Source: Gnetum montanum (Eukaryota > Streptophyta > Gnetopsida > Gnetales > Gnetaceae). From it: DNA of 64,000 nt. The notes below the pieces were generated by a model. It ran no database searches and was not told where the DNA came from. It worked only from the letters and a program-made list of their open reading frames with translations. Each line of letters begins with the position of its first letter. Within the stretch, counting starts at the first letter, position 1. This document shows positions 1 through 9,990 of the stretch, in pieces. The DNA is taken from contig MNCI01035189.1 of the NCBI GenBank assembly GCA_015680685.1, positions 61,788-125,787 of the forward strand, in the 5' to 3' direction. Both the position numbers and the translations under genes were made by a program.

Positions 1-304
1 TAAAACCATGTACTGCAAGGTTTATCCAATCAAGTTCGTCTTTATTTCCATACACAACTTGTGTTCAGGTTACAAAGTTGCTCGAATAAAGAGCCGTTCA
101 CTCTAGGACTCCTACTACGGGCACATGGGAAAAATTCTAACTCTGGAGTGTTCAAACTGCCAGAGCTTCGCTACTTCTAGCCAGGATTGGGAAATGAAGG
201 GAGTGCTGCCTCTTATTTATAGATATGGTAGCAGACCGTGATATCGCGTACGCGATATCGCAGGGGATGCGATATCGCGGCGCTATGCATGTCGCGTCTC
301 ATCA
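1..304 (-). mobile_element. Partial LTR of a family A Ty3-like element
   Basis: Read on the minus strand, an LTR starts at 304 with TGATGAGACGCGA and runs off the left edge. The same start is seen in the solo LTR at 36690. A TATA box (reverse of TATTTATA at 214-221) lies about 90 bases inside. Bases 5-120 resemble 7566-7680 inside the minus-strand LTR at 6996-7895, and 63200-63310 in a third LTR. It abuts the 36-bp repeats of family B copy 1, so it probably inserted there. It could be a solo LTR or the 5' LTR of an element outside the window. Confidence 0.7.
240..259. repeat. 20-bp perfect palindrome
   Basis: GATATCGCGTACGCGATATC is fully self-complementary. A second short palindrome, GCGATATCGC, follows at 269-278. 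The 20-mer recurs at 36718-36737 at the same place inside a related LTR, so it is a family trait, between the LTR start and the TATA box. Confidence 0.95.
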
Positions 305-305
305 G

Positions 306-418
306 CATGGTAGCATAGTTTTAGGCCATTTCGAGCCATGGCATAGTAGCATAGTTTTAAGCCATTTTGGGCCATGGTGTAGTAGCATAGTTTTAGGTCA
401 TTTCGGGCCATGGCGTAG
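306..418 (-). repeat. 36-bp tandem repeat, three copies
   Basis: Units begin at about 311, 347 and 383. On the minus strand each carries a GGCCCGAAATGGCCTAAAAC-like core. The same core occurs twice just downstream of the protease region in the other two family B copies (33939-33995 and 59429-59495), so it is part of the element and not random sequence. Confidence 0.85.
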
Positions 419-549
419 TAAGGAAGTGATACATTAACAACTTTTGAGAACGACTAATTAGTACCTAGCGTAGAAGGATGGATGTAAAACAAAAAGGTGG
501 TAAATGTACAAAAGATGGCAATTGGGCAAGAAACAGTGGGGTTGCTACG

Positions 550-1371
550 CTATGCATAGCTGCTTCTTGACCCATTGTGGATTGGGCGAGGCACTTTTCC
601 ATGACCTTCGTTTATGTCGTTGTCCTCCACTTGGAAGGGCAACTCGGTCCACGCATTTTCATTTTCTGAACCGACATGTTGACCCAATTCTCTTGTCAAA
701 CAGTTAGTGTGTACAGAGACAGGTGCTTTATTCTTAGAGGTTATGACCTCTGAGCCCTGTTCCATGTCTACGTTGTTGATAGCTTGTATTGCTACCTCGT
801 TGCCATGGATTACCACCTCCCTACCTGCATAGGGTAGATGGATCTCCTAATGGATGGATGAAGAGAAAGCCCTAAGTTGTGCTAACCATGACTGTTCCAA
901 GATTAGGTTAAATCCGGGCATCTCTTCAACGACAATGAACGTTGCATTTGTGGGGAACTAGTCCCCTGCCACGAAGTCAATATGGATTGTGCCTTTTACC
1001 ACAACCCGTGCCCCATTGAATAACTTTAAGGATGACGTCACTGTGGGTTTGATCTGGTCGACCAAACCCAGCTTGTCCACAATAGGGAAAGGGATGATGT
1101 TAGTAGCAACACCATCATTGACGTGTACCCTCCAGATCTTATGTTAACAGACCTGGATTGCGATGAATAGAGGTGTTGTAGTCACCTAACCCTTTTCAGG
1201 GTCTTCCCTAATGGAATCATCGTAAAAAGTCAGTCGGGATGGCTTTGGTTCTACAGGCACAGAAGGAAGCATGACCGAATGGATCACCTTCTCTTCTACT
1301 AGCATGTTCTCGTCAATAGGAATTGCCATTAACATGTGGATCAAAGCTTCACGGTGTGTAGTAGATGTCAT
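550..1371 (-). pseudogene. Family B copy 1: aspartic protease region
   Basis: The reading frame, interrupted by stops, is colinear with 32968-33700. An acidic lead-in (1186-1371) is followed by a retropepsin-like core with the line VHVNDGVATN near 1100, where the catalytic D-T/S-G of typical retropepsins reads N-D-G. Further on are G-A-R-V-V-V-K-G and then M-P-G-F-N-L-I-L, the hydrophobic flap and the second conserved turn. In-frame stops fall where the sister copy has Q, for example within the I-H-Q-E-I-H-L-P-Y stretch. It would have processed the gag polyprotein in the virus-like particle. It is clearly broken. The identification rests on the colinearity of three copies in this window. Confidence 0.75.
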
Positions 1372-1399
1372 GATCAGATCATACAGGCTCAGCGTAGTG

Positions 1400-1900
1400 T
1401 TTTTTTATTTCAGAGCTTGCTTGACTTGGGAGAGGGCACTCAAAAGGTCTTGGCCACTTTCTGGTTTACTGCCTTTCTCCTTCTCTATTCATCCCAGAAG
1501 ATGAATTTCCCAAGGAGGGACAGTTTCAGGTTTGGGTTCCGGCCCTCTTGGGTGAGGTGGCAAAGATTGTGCATAGGTAGCAACGTCATCCTTCGACGAT
1601 GAAGGCATAGATGTAGGGGGTGAGGATGTAGGCTTGGAAGTACCTAGGATGGTACTTTCCCTTGATGTTTCACCTGTGAAGCACACTTATCGTTTCCTAG
1701 GAAGAGAAGGCTATGAAGCTGCCTTATGTAGGGCAGGGGTTGTTGCATGGCTTGGCCCCCTAATGATGAATGGAGCTAACAAGGGAACATGCTAACAAGT
1801 GGTGTAGGGGTAGATTCCCGGGGGAATAGGTGGTGCAAGGGAAGATGTCCGGGGAGGGACTCTCAAGACAAAAGGTTGCTACGGATTTTGATTGGCCACT
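1400..1900 (-). pseudogene. Family B copy 1: proline-rich gag-protease linker
   Basis: The minus-strand frame is rich in P, S and T, including a P-P-H-P-R-G-P-E-P-K-P stretch at 1489-1686. Near 1830-1880 it has the peptide QPFVLRVPP, and copies 2 and 3 have PPFVIKVPP and FMIRVPP at the matching place. The linker lies between the gag knuckle and the protease. No known domain is recognised. Confidence 0.6.
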
Positions 1901-1947
1901 GATGGTGTTGGTGCACTTTGCTGAGGCACACGGACCACAAACAGCTA

Positions 1948-4355
1948 CTAGGACGGTCTAGGATTACTGTCAACACCGATGGTGTTGATAACGTAATCGG
2001 CGTTGTTGACGTTGAGAGGGTTAGTGTAGACGTGCAAGGATTGATTCTTAGGATGTACCGGATTGCTTTCATCTAACACTAGTTTCCCTTGATTGATCAT
2101 CCTTTGGATATCGTCCTTTAGTGCCATGCAATAATCTGTGTCATGACCACACTGTTGATGGTACTCACAGAACCTCTCTAGCTTGAAACCCTTAGGAACT
2201 AGGGGCTTGTTGGGCAAAGCCAACAAGGGGTTCCTGAGGAGTTCACAGTACCGTTGATCCTTCCTAGCTCCCTCTTATTGGATGTACCCCACTACTAGTA
2301 GTTGTTTCAGAAGATCTAAAGGCGTGACAGGTAGCGGGTATAATTCGAGCGATATTTCCGCTCAAAGTTTGGTTTAGGTGGTGCAGATGTCTTATGTGCA
2401 GATGTAGAGGGTTGTGGTGCATTACCCTGTTTGGGTGCAGGGTTAGTTGCAGGTGTGACCGGTTTCTTGTTGTTCTTGTTACTATTGTTGTTAGGTTTGG
2501 GTTTGGCCTCATTCACCACAGCAGCCACTGTGGCTATGGCAACCTTACCCTTTTCCTTCTTCGTGAAGGTGTTCTTGTATGCAACATAGGCTGCGTCTTT
2601 GCTTGCCTCAACCACATCCTGTATGCTCTTAGTCTGGGCAAAATCCTGACTGAGAGTGCGCGGAGCAAGATAATACAGCTTAGACTTAATAAAGTCATTC
2701 ACTGCACCCTTAAAGACAGCCAGCAAGTGGGCCTCCGCGATGGGCTCAGAGATTTCATTAAGGGTTGTGCTCTAGCATTGGATGAACTTCTGGACTAGTT
2801 CTAGGGGATCTTTTTTTATGCTCATCAACTGATCTAGTGTGACCTATGGTCTCAAATTGTACTTGAAATGCATCACGAACTAGGTCAGAAGCACCTCTAG
2901 AGTTGATATGGAGGAGCGTGGAAGGGTGTGGTACCAGTCTGGGGCTTTTCAAGTCAGAGACATGGCAAAGACACAGATGATCGTGTGTGGCCATTATTGT
3001 AAAAGAAGCGACTCAGAACTAAATGTAACAAGATGTGCGTTGGGATCTCCCTCCCTGTTGTATTTCATGAAATGGGGGAGTGACATCCCTAGGGGTAACG
3101 TTAGTGCAAGGACTGCTAGGCTGATGGGATCATCTTAGTAGGAGTCCATGACTTGTACCCTGTCAGACCTAACAACCTTGAGGCATTTTATTTTCCTTAG
3201 TAAGGGTCTAGATAAGCTGGAATGCTTGATCTAGACCCTGAGATGATGCAAATGGTTGGGGAACTGCTGGGGCAGCTCCCATCTGTGGAGTGGCAGGGGC
3301 AGCAACGTGACCTATTGACGGTGCTGTTGGGGTGGCCCCTGTGAATGATGCTGCTTGGGTTGTCCACCACTCAGTAGGTGGTGCTGTTGGAGTAGCAACC
3401 GAGGGTTGCACTACGGGGTAGGCCATTTGCGTAACCGGTGGAACAGACCATAGTCTCGTGTTGGGTTGTACCATTTGCGGGGATTGGTAGGTCTGATGGC
3501 GGATGTAGTGAGACATTTGCGATGGTAGTGTAGCAAGAGGAGAAGTGAATAGGGTCCACCATGTGGACGGGCCTAGGTCCATCGTTGACGGTGGGACAGG
3601 TGTAAACGCAAGAATAGAGGTGGAAGCTACACATGACTACGAGGTAGTTACTGTGTGCATGTGTGGTAGGGTAGCTGTGATTGGTATGTGATGGGATGTA
3701 GGAATGGATTGATGAATAATTTGCGGAGGAATAGTAGCTAAGAATGAAATAGGGGAATAGAGGCATTGGTATGTTGAGGACATGACATGGATACCCATTA
3801 TTGATGTAATCGCGGGTTGCGATGACATAGACATGATCACGAATGGAGCAGCGGTATAGAGCAGGTTTGTCCAGAAGGACGGGGTAGGAGGGATGGTGGC
3901 AGGGTTGGTTTGACCCCTCCCCCCTGGTCAGATTTGGAATCCAATTCTTCCTACATGTCCTAGAAAGCCTCATCATGATGAGACACTGTGTCTTGCAACT
4001 CCCTAGGCCTAATGACTTGGATCAACTAATCTAAAAGCCATTGGTTCGTTTGCACCAAAGGGATGGAAACACCGGGAGTAGGAATAAATTCCTTCCCATT
4101 GCAGTAGGCGAACTTGAAGCTACGCTTCTCTTCGGACTCTTGTGCATCCAAGGGTAGGTTTGCTTGCACCTTAGTGTAGAGGAATTTGTATCGCTCGTGT
4201 TGCTGGGCCAAGCCCTCAAGTCCCTGATTTTGAATCCTAAGGGATCGATGTGGCCCCAGCATCGAGCTAAGCGGCTGTTCAGCACCTATGATGCCTTGAG
4301 TTGTAAGGGGAACCTCAACATTAGAGGTGTTAGCAATAGTGCTTGGTGAAGTCAT
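1948..4355 (-). pseudogene. Family B copy 1: gag
   Basis: The structural protein of an LTR retrotransposon is read on the minus strand in several pieces. An N-terminal block (4026-4355) has the A-N-L-P-L-D-A lead and K-E-F-I-P-T-P. A proline- and glutamine-rich linker (3208-3582) follows. The capsid-like core (about 2640-3170) has A-x-D-W-Y-H-T-L-P-R-S-S-I and then NDFIKSKLYYLAP (2316-2726). The nucleocapsid part (1948-2226) has C-x2-H-x4-H-x4-C (CEYHQQCGHDTDYC) followed by a K-D-D-I-Q-R-M-I-N-Q-G helix. That C-H-H-C knuckle is the form usual in plant Tat-lineage gags. Stops and frameshifts break the frame. Copies 2 (30147-32330) and 3 (55562-57610) are colinear. Confidence 0.8.
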
Positions 4356-4388
4356 TGTCGCAAAGCTAAAAGGGTTTGCAAACGAGGA

Positions 4389-4700
4389 AAATGAGGAGAT
4401 CGGAAAGTAATCAAAGGCTTTATGTCTTGCCGGATTCCAAAGGAATTGTTGGAGCGACTGATCTGTACCACACGATGCGTAAACAACTACAAAAGGGTGT
4501 CAAGTTTACACTAGTACATGTCAGGGTACAGAACACATGCAAAACTACTGTGAAACAAAAGGGTCAAATGGCGATCAGAGGTTTTATGTCCTGCAAAGTT
4601 CCAAAGATATTGTCGAAGAGACCGATCTGCACCACACGATGCGTAAACAACCACAAAAGGGTGTCAAGTTTGGGCTAGTGCATGTCGGGTGCAAAATGCT
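4389..4700. repeat. 164-bp tandem duplication in the element leader
   Basis: CACACGATGCGTAAACAAC occurs near 4468 and again near 4632. The flanking sequence, which includes TCCAAAG and GGGTGTCAAGTTT, is repeated with the same spacing. It lies between the primer-binding side and gag of copy 1. Copy 2 has a different repeat, a 23-bp array, in the same position. Confidence 0.85.
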
Positions 4701-4735
4701 TACAAGACTACCATATAACATGGAAAAGGGCATTA

Positions 4736-4758
4736 AAGGCCCTCCTTCTAGCACCAAA
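4736..4758 (-). promoter_or_regulatory. Leader motif next to LTR, family B copy 1
   Basis: On the minus strand TTTTGGTGCTAGAAGGAGGG lies just after the LTR end ...GCTACA (4763). Copy 2 has TTTTGGCGCTAGAAGGAGGG just after its own LTR end at 29571. The position and conservation fit the primer-binding region. The tRNA partner was not determined. Confidence 0.7.
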
Positions 4759-5383
4759 AAATTGTAGCGACCAAAAACATCGGTAGTTGAAAACACCGAG
4801 AGGTCATCAGTCAGATAGTCTTAACCCTAGATTCGAGCTAGGGTCATGCTGGATAAAATGGAAACGGGGTGCCTTGAATGGTTTGGTCAATCAAACAAGG
4901 ACTTAATCGGTGTCACTAAACCTTTTGCAAACGTGTAATTTGAAAATAATTTTTATAACGTAAAATATTGATTATTAGATGCGAAGAAACGAAAACGATG
5001 TAAAATGCAATGATAAGCATGAGAGTGAAGTAAATTGGAGTTAAGAAATGCACCGCTTCAAGATTACGGCTTTACTTTATCAAGGTGGATACAATCATTT
5101 GCGTGATGCTGGGAAGCACAGAGATCCTAAAAGTAATCAAATACATTCAAAGCAAGCCAAGTGTACACTTGAACGCGGATTCACGAGCTAACAATGCAAA
5201 ATGCTACAAAGGCAATAGAGGGGAGCTAACAGAATGCCAAACGAGAATGCTAACTGTTTGATTTTCATCAACTCGCTGATGTTAACAATGCTCAAGATTG
5301 CCAATGCTTCTCAGACTTGCCAACCATAGTTTTTGCCCAAATTTGCCAAATTTTGCCAACCCTTTGAGCGTTGCTCGTTGGGG

Positions 5384-5391
5384 TATTTATA
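5384..5391 (-). promoter_or_regulatory. LTR TATA box
   Basis: Minus-strand TATAAATA in AGCCCTATAAATACCC. The same core with similar flanks occurs in both LTRs of copy 2 (29026 and 38250). Confidence 0.6.
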
Positions 5392-5574
5392 GGGCTAGGA
5401 GCACGCAAAAGATGCAGTTTGGACACCACGTGTCTTGGACCCACAAGGTGTTGACGTGTCCATGTTGCATTGACATGTAAAGCTGATTGATTGATGAGCT
5501 TGCCATGCTACAATCACACTGTTAAAACTAGAGATGTTGGGATTAGGTGTGCTAATGATGCAAACAAGGAGTGA

Positions 5575-6480
5575 AGCGCACCGATGTAGCGTAGCTGCCT
5601 GCTATGATATGCTACGCTGTGGAGCATAGCTTGTTAGCGTAGCATGGCTACTTGCTATGCTACGCTACATGCAACCGTCTACTACGCTGCGGAGCATAGC
5701 TTGTTAGCGTAGCGTGGCTACTTGCTATGCTACGCTACACGCAACTGTCTGCTATGCTGTGGAGCATAGCTTGTTAACGTAGCGTGGCTACTTGCTATGC
5801 TACACTACACACAACCATCTGCTACGCTGTGTTACACTGTGGAGCGTAGCGTAGCTACTTGCTACGCTATGTTGCATAGCATGTTAGTGTAGCGTAGCTG
5901 CTTGCTACGCTGTGCTACATTGTGTAGCGTAGCATAACGTAGCCACCAGTTCAAGGAAGGAATCTGCTTTGGAGTTAATTGCAAGTGCTGGAAGCCTTTG
6001 AAGTGTGTTGGTTATTTCTGCATGTTTGCTATGCTACGTAGCGTAGCAGCTGGCCTTAACTGCAATTCACATTGCAAACATTTGAAGATCATGCTGACAA
6101 TCTATGACCTTTGCTTTTTGTGACATGAAGCTTGCGAACTTGCTGATCCTGCATTCTAAGACGCCTTTCGTCGTTCTTGCATCATTGCTACGCTGTGCTA
6201 CGTTGCATAGCATAGTATAGCGTAGCAGCTAACATAGCCTGCTTTTTGCTTAATCTGCTACTTTTCTAGTAAGGGGAGCCTTGCTGAAGGACCTGAAGTT
6301 GAGCGAAACAACTAGTTTTGAAAGGATGGAGGTGCTTGCTAAGTGCAATTGAAATCCTTAAACAAGCTGGGGCTTTCTATCTTGCTTTCGCTACACTGTG
6401 CTACGCTGCGTAGCGTAGCATAGCATAGCACTTCATCCTGCAACTGTCTTCTGAGGCCTGTTACACTACATAGTGTAGCA
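5575..6480. repeat. GTAGCGTAGCATAGC-type repeat field
   Basis: Dozens of variants of TAGCGTAGC, CATAGC, GCTACGCTAC and TGCTATGCTACG are packed here. At 5575-5940 they form imperfect higher-order units of about 65-70 bp (for example GGAGCATAGCTTGTTAGCGT near 5632, 5693 and 5761). Further clusters lie near 6030, 6190 and 6390-6480. TAGCG/CGCTA pairs make many short inverted repeats. The field lies upstream of the TATA box in the LTR. Confidence 0.9.
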
Positions 6481-6690
6481 AACTTCTTGACTAGAAAACT
6501 TGTCGAACTGTTTTGTGCAGCCTGAGCACCGCTGACAACCCCAAGCATCGCTTCTGAGTAGATTGTCAGCTGGATGAACTACCTAGGTGGGTAGGCCGGA
6601 GAGTCCGTTGGGCTTGTCAACACTAGATGTAGAAAAATTGCCGAACTGGACAGTCTAAACTCAGAGCATCCATTTCTTGCCGAAGTGTCA

Positions 6691-6967
6691 TGACGCTACC
6701 TAAATTCCAAGGACCTGGTGAAGTAAGAATGCCTTGAAAAATTTAGGGTGTTTTAGGTACATACTCATATGGATGAGTATATACCACTTTGCACTCCTGT
6801 GGGACCAACAGTTTAACATCTTCATGCCTTTGAGAAGAAGACATTTTGCAACAAATAAAACAATCAATGTGCTTTTGTAATTGAATGTCATTTGAGAGTG
6901 ATGTTGACCTTTGGTTCATCTAACAATATTAATAATGTTCACTAATCCTAGATAGCACACATTTCAA
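6691..6967 (-). pseudogene. Family A: leader and gag start
   Basis: The minus-strand sequence matches the start of the plus-strand gag at about 22110-22330, sharing AAGTGGTATAT, CTCATC and GAGTATG...CC. It lies directly downstream of the primer-site motif at 6968-6995. It is cut off at about 6690, where family B copy 1 begins, which supports insertion of copy 1 into this element. Confidence 0.6.
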
Positions 6968-6995
6968 CAAACAAAGTCCCCAACAATGGTGCTAA
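6968..6995 (-). promoter_or_regulatory. Primer-site motif of a family A element
   Basis: Minus strand TTAGCACCATTGTTGGGGAC starts right after the LTR end CTCATCA. It is a diverged form of TTGGCGCCGTTGCCGGGGA, a sequence well known next to the 5' LTR of plant Ty3 elements. The plus-strand counterpart is at 22028-22048. Confidence 0.75.
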
Positions 6996-7895
6996 TGATG
7001 AGAGATGATGTACCCTTATGCCCAACCATACGAATCACAAAGCATTCACACATGATCTGATTGAATTCCATGGACTTTATAGTTTTTGGTGCACTTGTCT
7101 TCTAGGCAGTGAACCTTACCCTAAGGTCATTCATTGTCTTCCCGATTACACTTGTGAAGTACAAAGGTATGGTTAAGTGAAATTGAGACATATGATTTTT
7201 ATCATTTCATAATTTATGTTATTTGGTACTTTGAAGAGAGTGATAAAGTAATTTAATGATTAATCTAAATAAACTAACTCACTCTAACTAGTCTTAACAT
7301 AAGCATCTAACCCCACTTTCTGTACACGTCTTAAACCCACATATTCACAAATTGGTTACCAAGCACTACGCTACTAGGCGTACCAAGCAATAATGCTGCT
7401 AGGATTACCAAGTGAATACATGTTACATTTGAAGTGATCATACTTATGTAATTAATCTATCTAGCTTATCTTGCTTAATTACCTCATTAGCTTAATTACT
7501 AGAAAATATTAAATAAATAATTAAAAACATTGAATGCATGAATAAATATCTAAACTATCTAGAATGTTGCAAGGTTTATTAAGAAGCTCATCTTTATTGT
7601 CGCACACACTATCGTGCTCAGGTACAATAGTGCTCAAATAAAGATCCATACACTCAATGACTCCTGCAGGCACTTAAGAGAAATATTCTAACTTCCAAAT
7701 GTAAAAACTGTAAGAGTTCATCTCCTATTCTTAATTTGATGCCATAGATGCAGCTAGTGAGCACATACTTATAGGCTAGGACAAACCCTTATGTTGACAA
7801 GATCACGTTGATGCAATTGATTGCGTTGATGATGCCTAGTGTCGATGGGGCCTAGTCGATGAGGCCTAGTCAATACAACAAACCGTATCTCATCA
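6996..7895 (-). mobile_element. 5' LTR of a minus-strand family A element
   Basis: The LTR is bounded on the plus strand by TGATGAG (6996) and CTCATCA (7889-7895), the terminal inverted repeats of the family. It is about 900 bp, close to the 875 bp LTR at 21153. The segment near 7020-7110 (CCAACCATACGAATCA, GGAATTCCATGGAC) is colinear with the reverse of 21920-22010. A weak TATA-like element (TATAAGTA) is near 7771. The primer motif on its low-coordinate side marks it as a 5' LTR. Confidence 0.75.
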
Positions 7896-8179
7896 CCTAG
7901 CCTACCTACAACCTCCTCATCATTAGACATCATGAAATATCTTCATTATTAGTTTGTCTCCAATGGTAATATCTAGTGATTATGCTACCAAGTAACCTTG
8001 AAAGGCTTACAGTAGTCCTATGGCCCAAGTAGAAAGTTCCTGAAGCCTAAATTGAATGATAGGGGTTACTTCTTTTTCTGAATGAGGTCAAAGCCTTCTT
8101 CTTTTTCAATCTTTAAGGAAATGTATTTCAAGATTGTTAGTAAAACCAAAACTTGGAGAGGCACTATTGGGCCTTTCCA
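7896..8179. other. Spacer, nothing recognised
   Basis: No coding signal and no similarity to other parts of the window was seen here. Confidence 0.5.
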
Positions 8180-8975
8180 TTACTTCAATTTTCTTAAAAT
8201 TTTTATTCAATATCTATTATTTGGCCTAGAGAATTTTTTATATTTTTAAAATTAAAAAATCTCAAATTGATTCATTTTTCAATCTTCTTTTTTCCATTGT
8301 GTGGCCTTTCCATCATCTCATTTTTTTCTTTAGTGGATCTGATGTGCCAAGAGAATTTTTTATATTTTTTAAATTAAAAAATCTCAAATTGATTCAGTTT
8401 TCAATCGTTTTCCATTGTGTGGCCTTTCCATCGCATTTTTTACATCTCATTTTTTTCTTTAGTGGATCTGACGTGCCGAGAGAATTTTTTATATTTTTTA
8501 AATTAAAAAATATCAAATTGATTTAGTTTTTCAATCATTTTCCATTGCATTTTTTACATCTCATTTTTTTCTTTAGTGGATCTAACCTGAGAGAATTTTT
8601 TATATTTTTTAAATTAAAAAATCTCAAATTGATTTAGTTTTTCAATCGTTTTCAGCGCATGGCCTTTCCAACGCATTTTTTACATCTCATTTTTTTCTTT
8701 AGTGGATCTAACCTGAGAGAATTTTTTATATTTTTTAAATTAAAAAATCTCAAATTTATTCATTTTTTCAATTGTGTTTTTTCCATCATGTTTTTTACAT
8801 CTCATTTTTTTCTTTAGTGGATTTGAGAGAATTTTTTATATTTTTAAAATTAAAAAATCTCAAATTTAAAAAATCTCAAATTGATTCATTTTTTCAATTG
8901 TGTTTTTTTCCATCACGTGGCCTTTCCATCATGTTTTTTACATCTTATTTTTTTCTTTAGTGGATCTGATGTGGG
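8180..8975. repeat. Tandem array of about seven 110-130 bp AT-rich units
   Basis: Each unit has TTTTTTCTTTAGTGGAT (near 8323, 8454, 8566, 8692, 8808 and 8949), then GAGAATTTTTTATATTTTTT, then AAATTAAAAAATCTCAAATT (near 8240, 8370, 8500, 8610, 8740 and 8850), then a T-rich and CCATT part. The ATTTTTTAnnnTAAAAAAT core can fold as a hairpin. Unit length varies through small deletions. Open frames here (8299-8526, 8772-9093) only reflect the repeat and are not genes. Confidence 0.9.
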
Positions 8976-9301
8976 GGGTGACGTCGATGGTGACAAAATA
9001 CACTCCCACTCCCCCTCCCCCCATTGCGCCAGAGGTGTTGGCCCTTGGCCAAAATTATTTTTTGCATTTGAATTGAGGCTAAAAATACAATGATGGTTTA
9101 ATAAAGAAAGAAAAGGAAATTAACATTAGAAAGATGGACCAAAGTTTCTTGTGATATACATAAGAAGTAAAGATTTTTTTAATGTTTAATTTTTCAAATA
9201 AGTTGCTTTCGTAGGAGGTTTTTTTAATGGTTTATTTGAGTTTTGTTCCTGTATTTGGGTTCTTAAAGCTTCCTTTAAATATCATGGTAGAAATATAGGG
9301 G

Positions 9302-9990
9302 TGTTGGACCAAAAAAAATGAATAATAATATTTTAAAATGTCAAAGCACAACAGATAAAGAGAGAACATAAGGAAAAAGCCAATAATTTTGAGAATACCT
9401 TTTAAGGTTTTCATTTTTACAAGTAAACTTGAAAAATTTTATCCGTGGGGTAGAAAAAGGTTTAGGCCTTGCTTTTGTTTAGAAGCATCCTCATGGTTTT
9501 CACTCCTTACTAAAAGGTTCCTTGTTAAAAAAAAAAAAGGAAAGAAATGAGAAAAACTCTCTCTCAAAATAATAGAAAGCTTCAATTAAATATAATAAAC
9601 AAATAAAAACTAAGAGTTTCCCTTTTTTGATTTTACTTTAAGCGAAAACCAAAAAACTACATCTTTGAGAATATGGGATGTTGATCCCAAAAAATAAATA
9701 TGTTAAAAATAAAAATTCAAAGTACAAAATCAAAGAAGGAGAGGAGAAACTACAAAATAATAAAAAGAAAAGGCCAAATGCTTTTGGTGTACCTTTTTAG
9801 GTTTTCATCCTTGTAATTGATCCTCAAAAACCTCCCCTTTCAAATAAAAAAGGATACCCAAATAGGTTTTCACTACATACTAAAGGCTTTCTCTTAATAA
9901 AAAAAGAAAAATCAAAGAGAGAAAACAGAATATGATATTTTAACTCTTCAAGAATGCCATAGCTATGCTATAGAATAGAAAATAAGTAAC
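9302..9990. repeat. AT-rich dispersed repeat, two tandem copies
   Basis: Copies start at about 9302 (TGTTGGACC) and 9679 (TGTTGATCCC). Each continues through an A-rich part, CAAAGTACA-like sequence, GGAGAGGAGAAACT-like sequence, AGGTTTTCATCCTTGTAA and a TTTTCACTnCnTACTAAA tail. Related copies lie at 17535-17760 and, more weakly, from 18647. It might be a degraded LTR starting TGTTGGACCC, but no matching end was found. Confidence 0.65.

Larger units (their letters stand above)
4763..6690 (-). mobile_element. 5' LTR of family B copy 1
   Basis: The 3' end (4763, minus-strand ...GCTACA) is fixed by the leader motif. The 5' end is placed at 6690 (minus-strand TGACACTTCGGC) because beyond it the sequence turns into the gag start of a family A element. 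The length of about 1.9 kb is similar to the 2.1 kb LTR of copy 2. It contains a TATA box (reverse complement at 5384-5391) in the context AGCCCTATAAATACCC, nearly the same as in copy 2. It also holds a large block of GCTACGCTA-type repeats. The 5' boundary is uncertain because the matching 3' LTR is outside the window. Confidence 0.6.

Noticed and set aside
3371-3976. A 201-codon minus-strand frame
   Set aside because: It overlaps the proline-rich gag linker of copy 1 in another frame. Composition is driven by repeats and it has no counterpart in copies 2 and 3.
5575-6480. CRISPR-like array
   Set aside because: Units are short, irregular and overlapping, without unique spacers, in a plant LTR.
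1-7895. LTRs at 1-304 and 6996-7895 as the pair of one element
   Set aside because: They share only part of their sequence. The left one has the palindrome and a different start, so they look like different subfamilies and ages.
8299-9093. Phe/Lys-rich frames repeated three times
   Set aside because: They are translations of the AT-rich tandem array and have no coding character.
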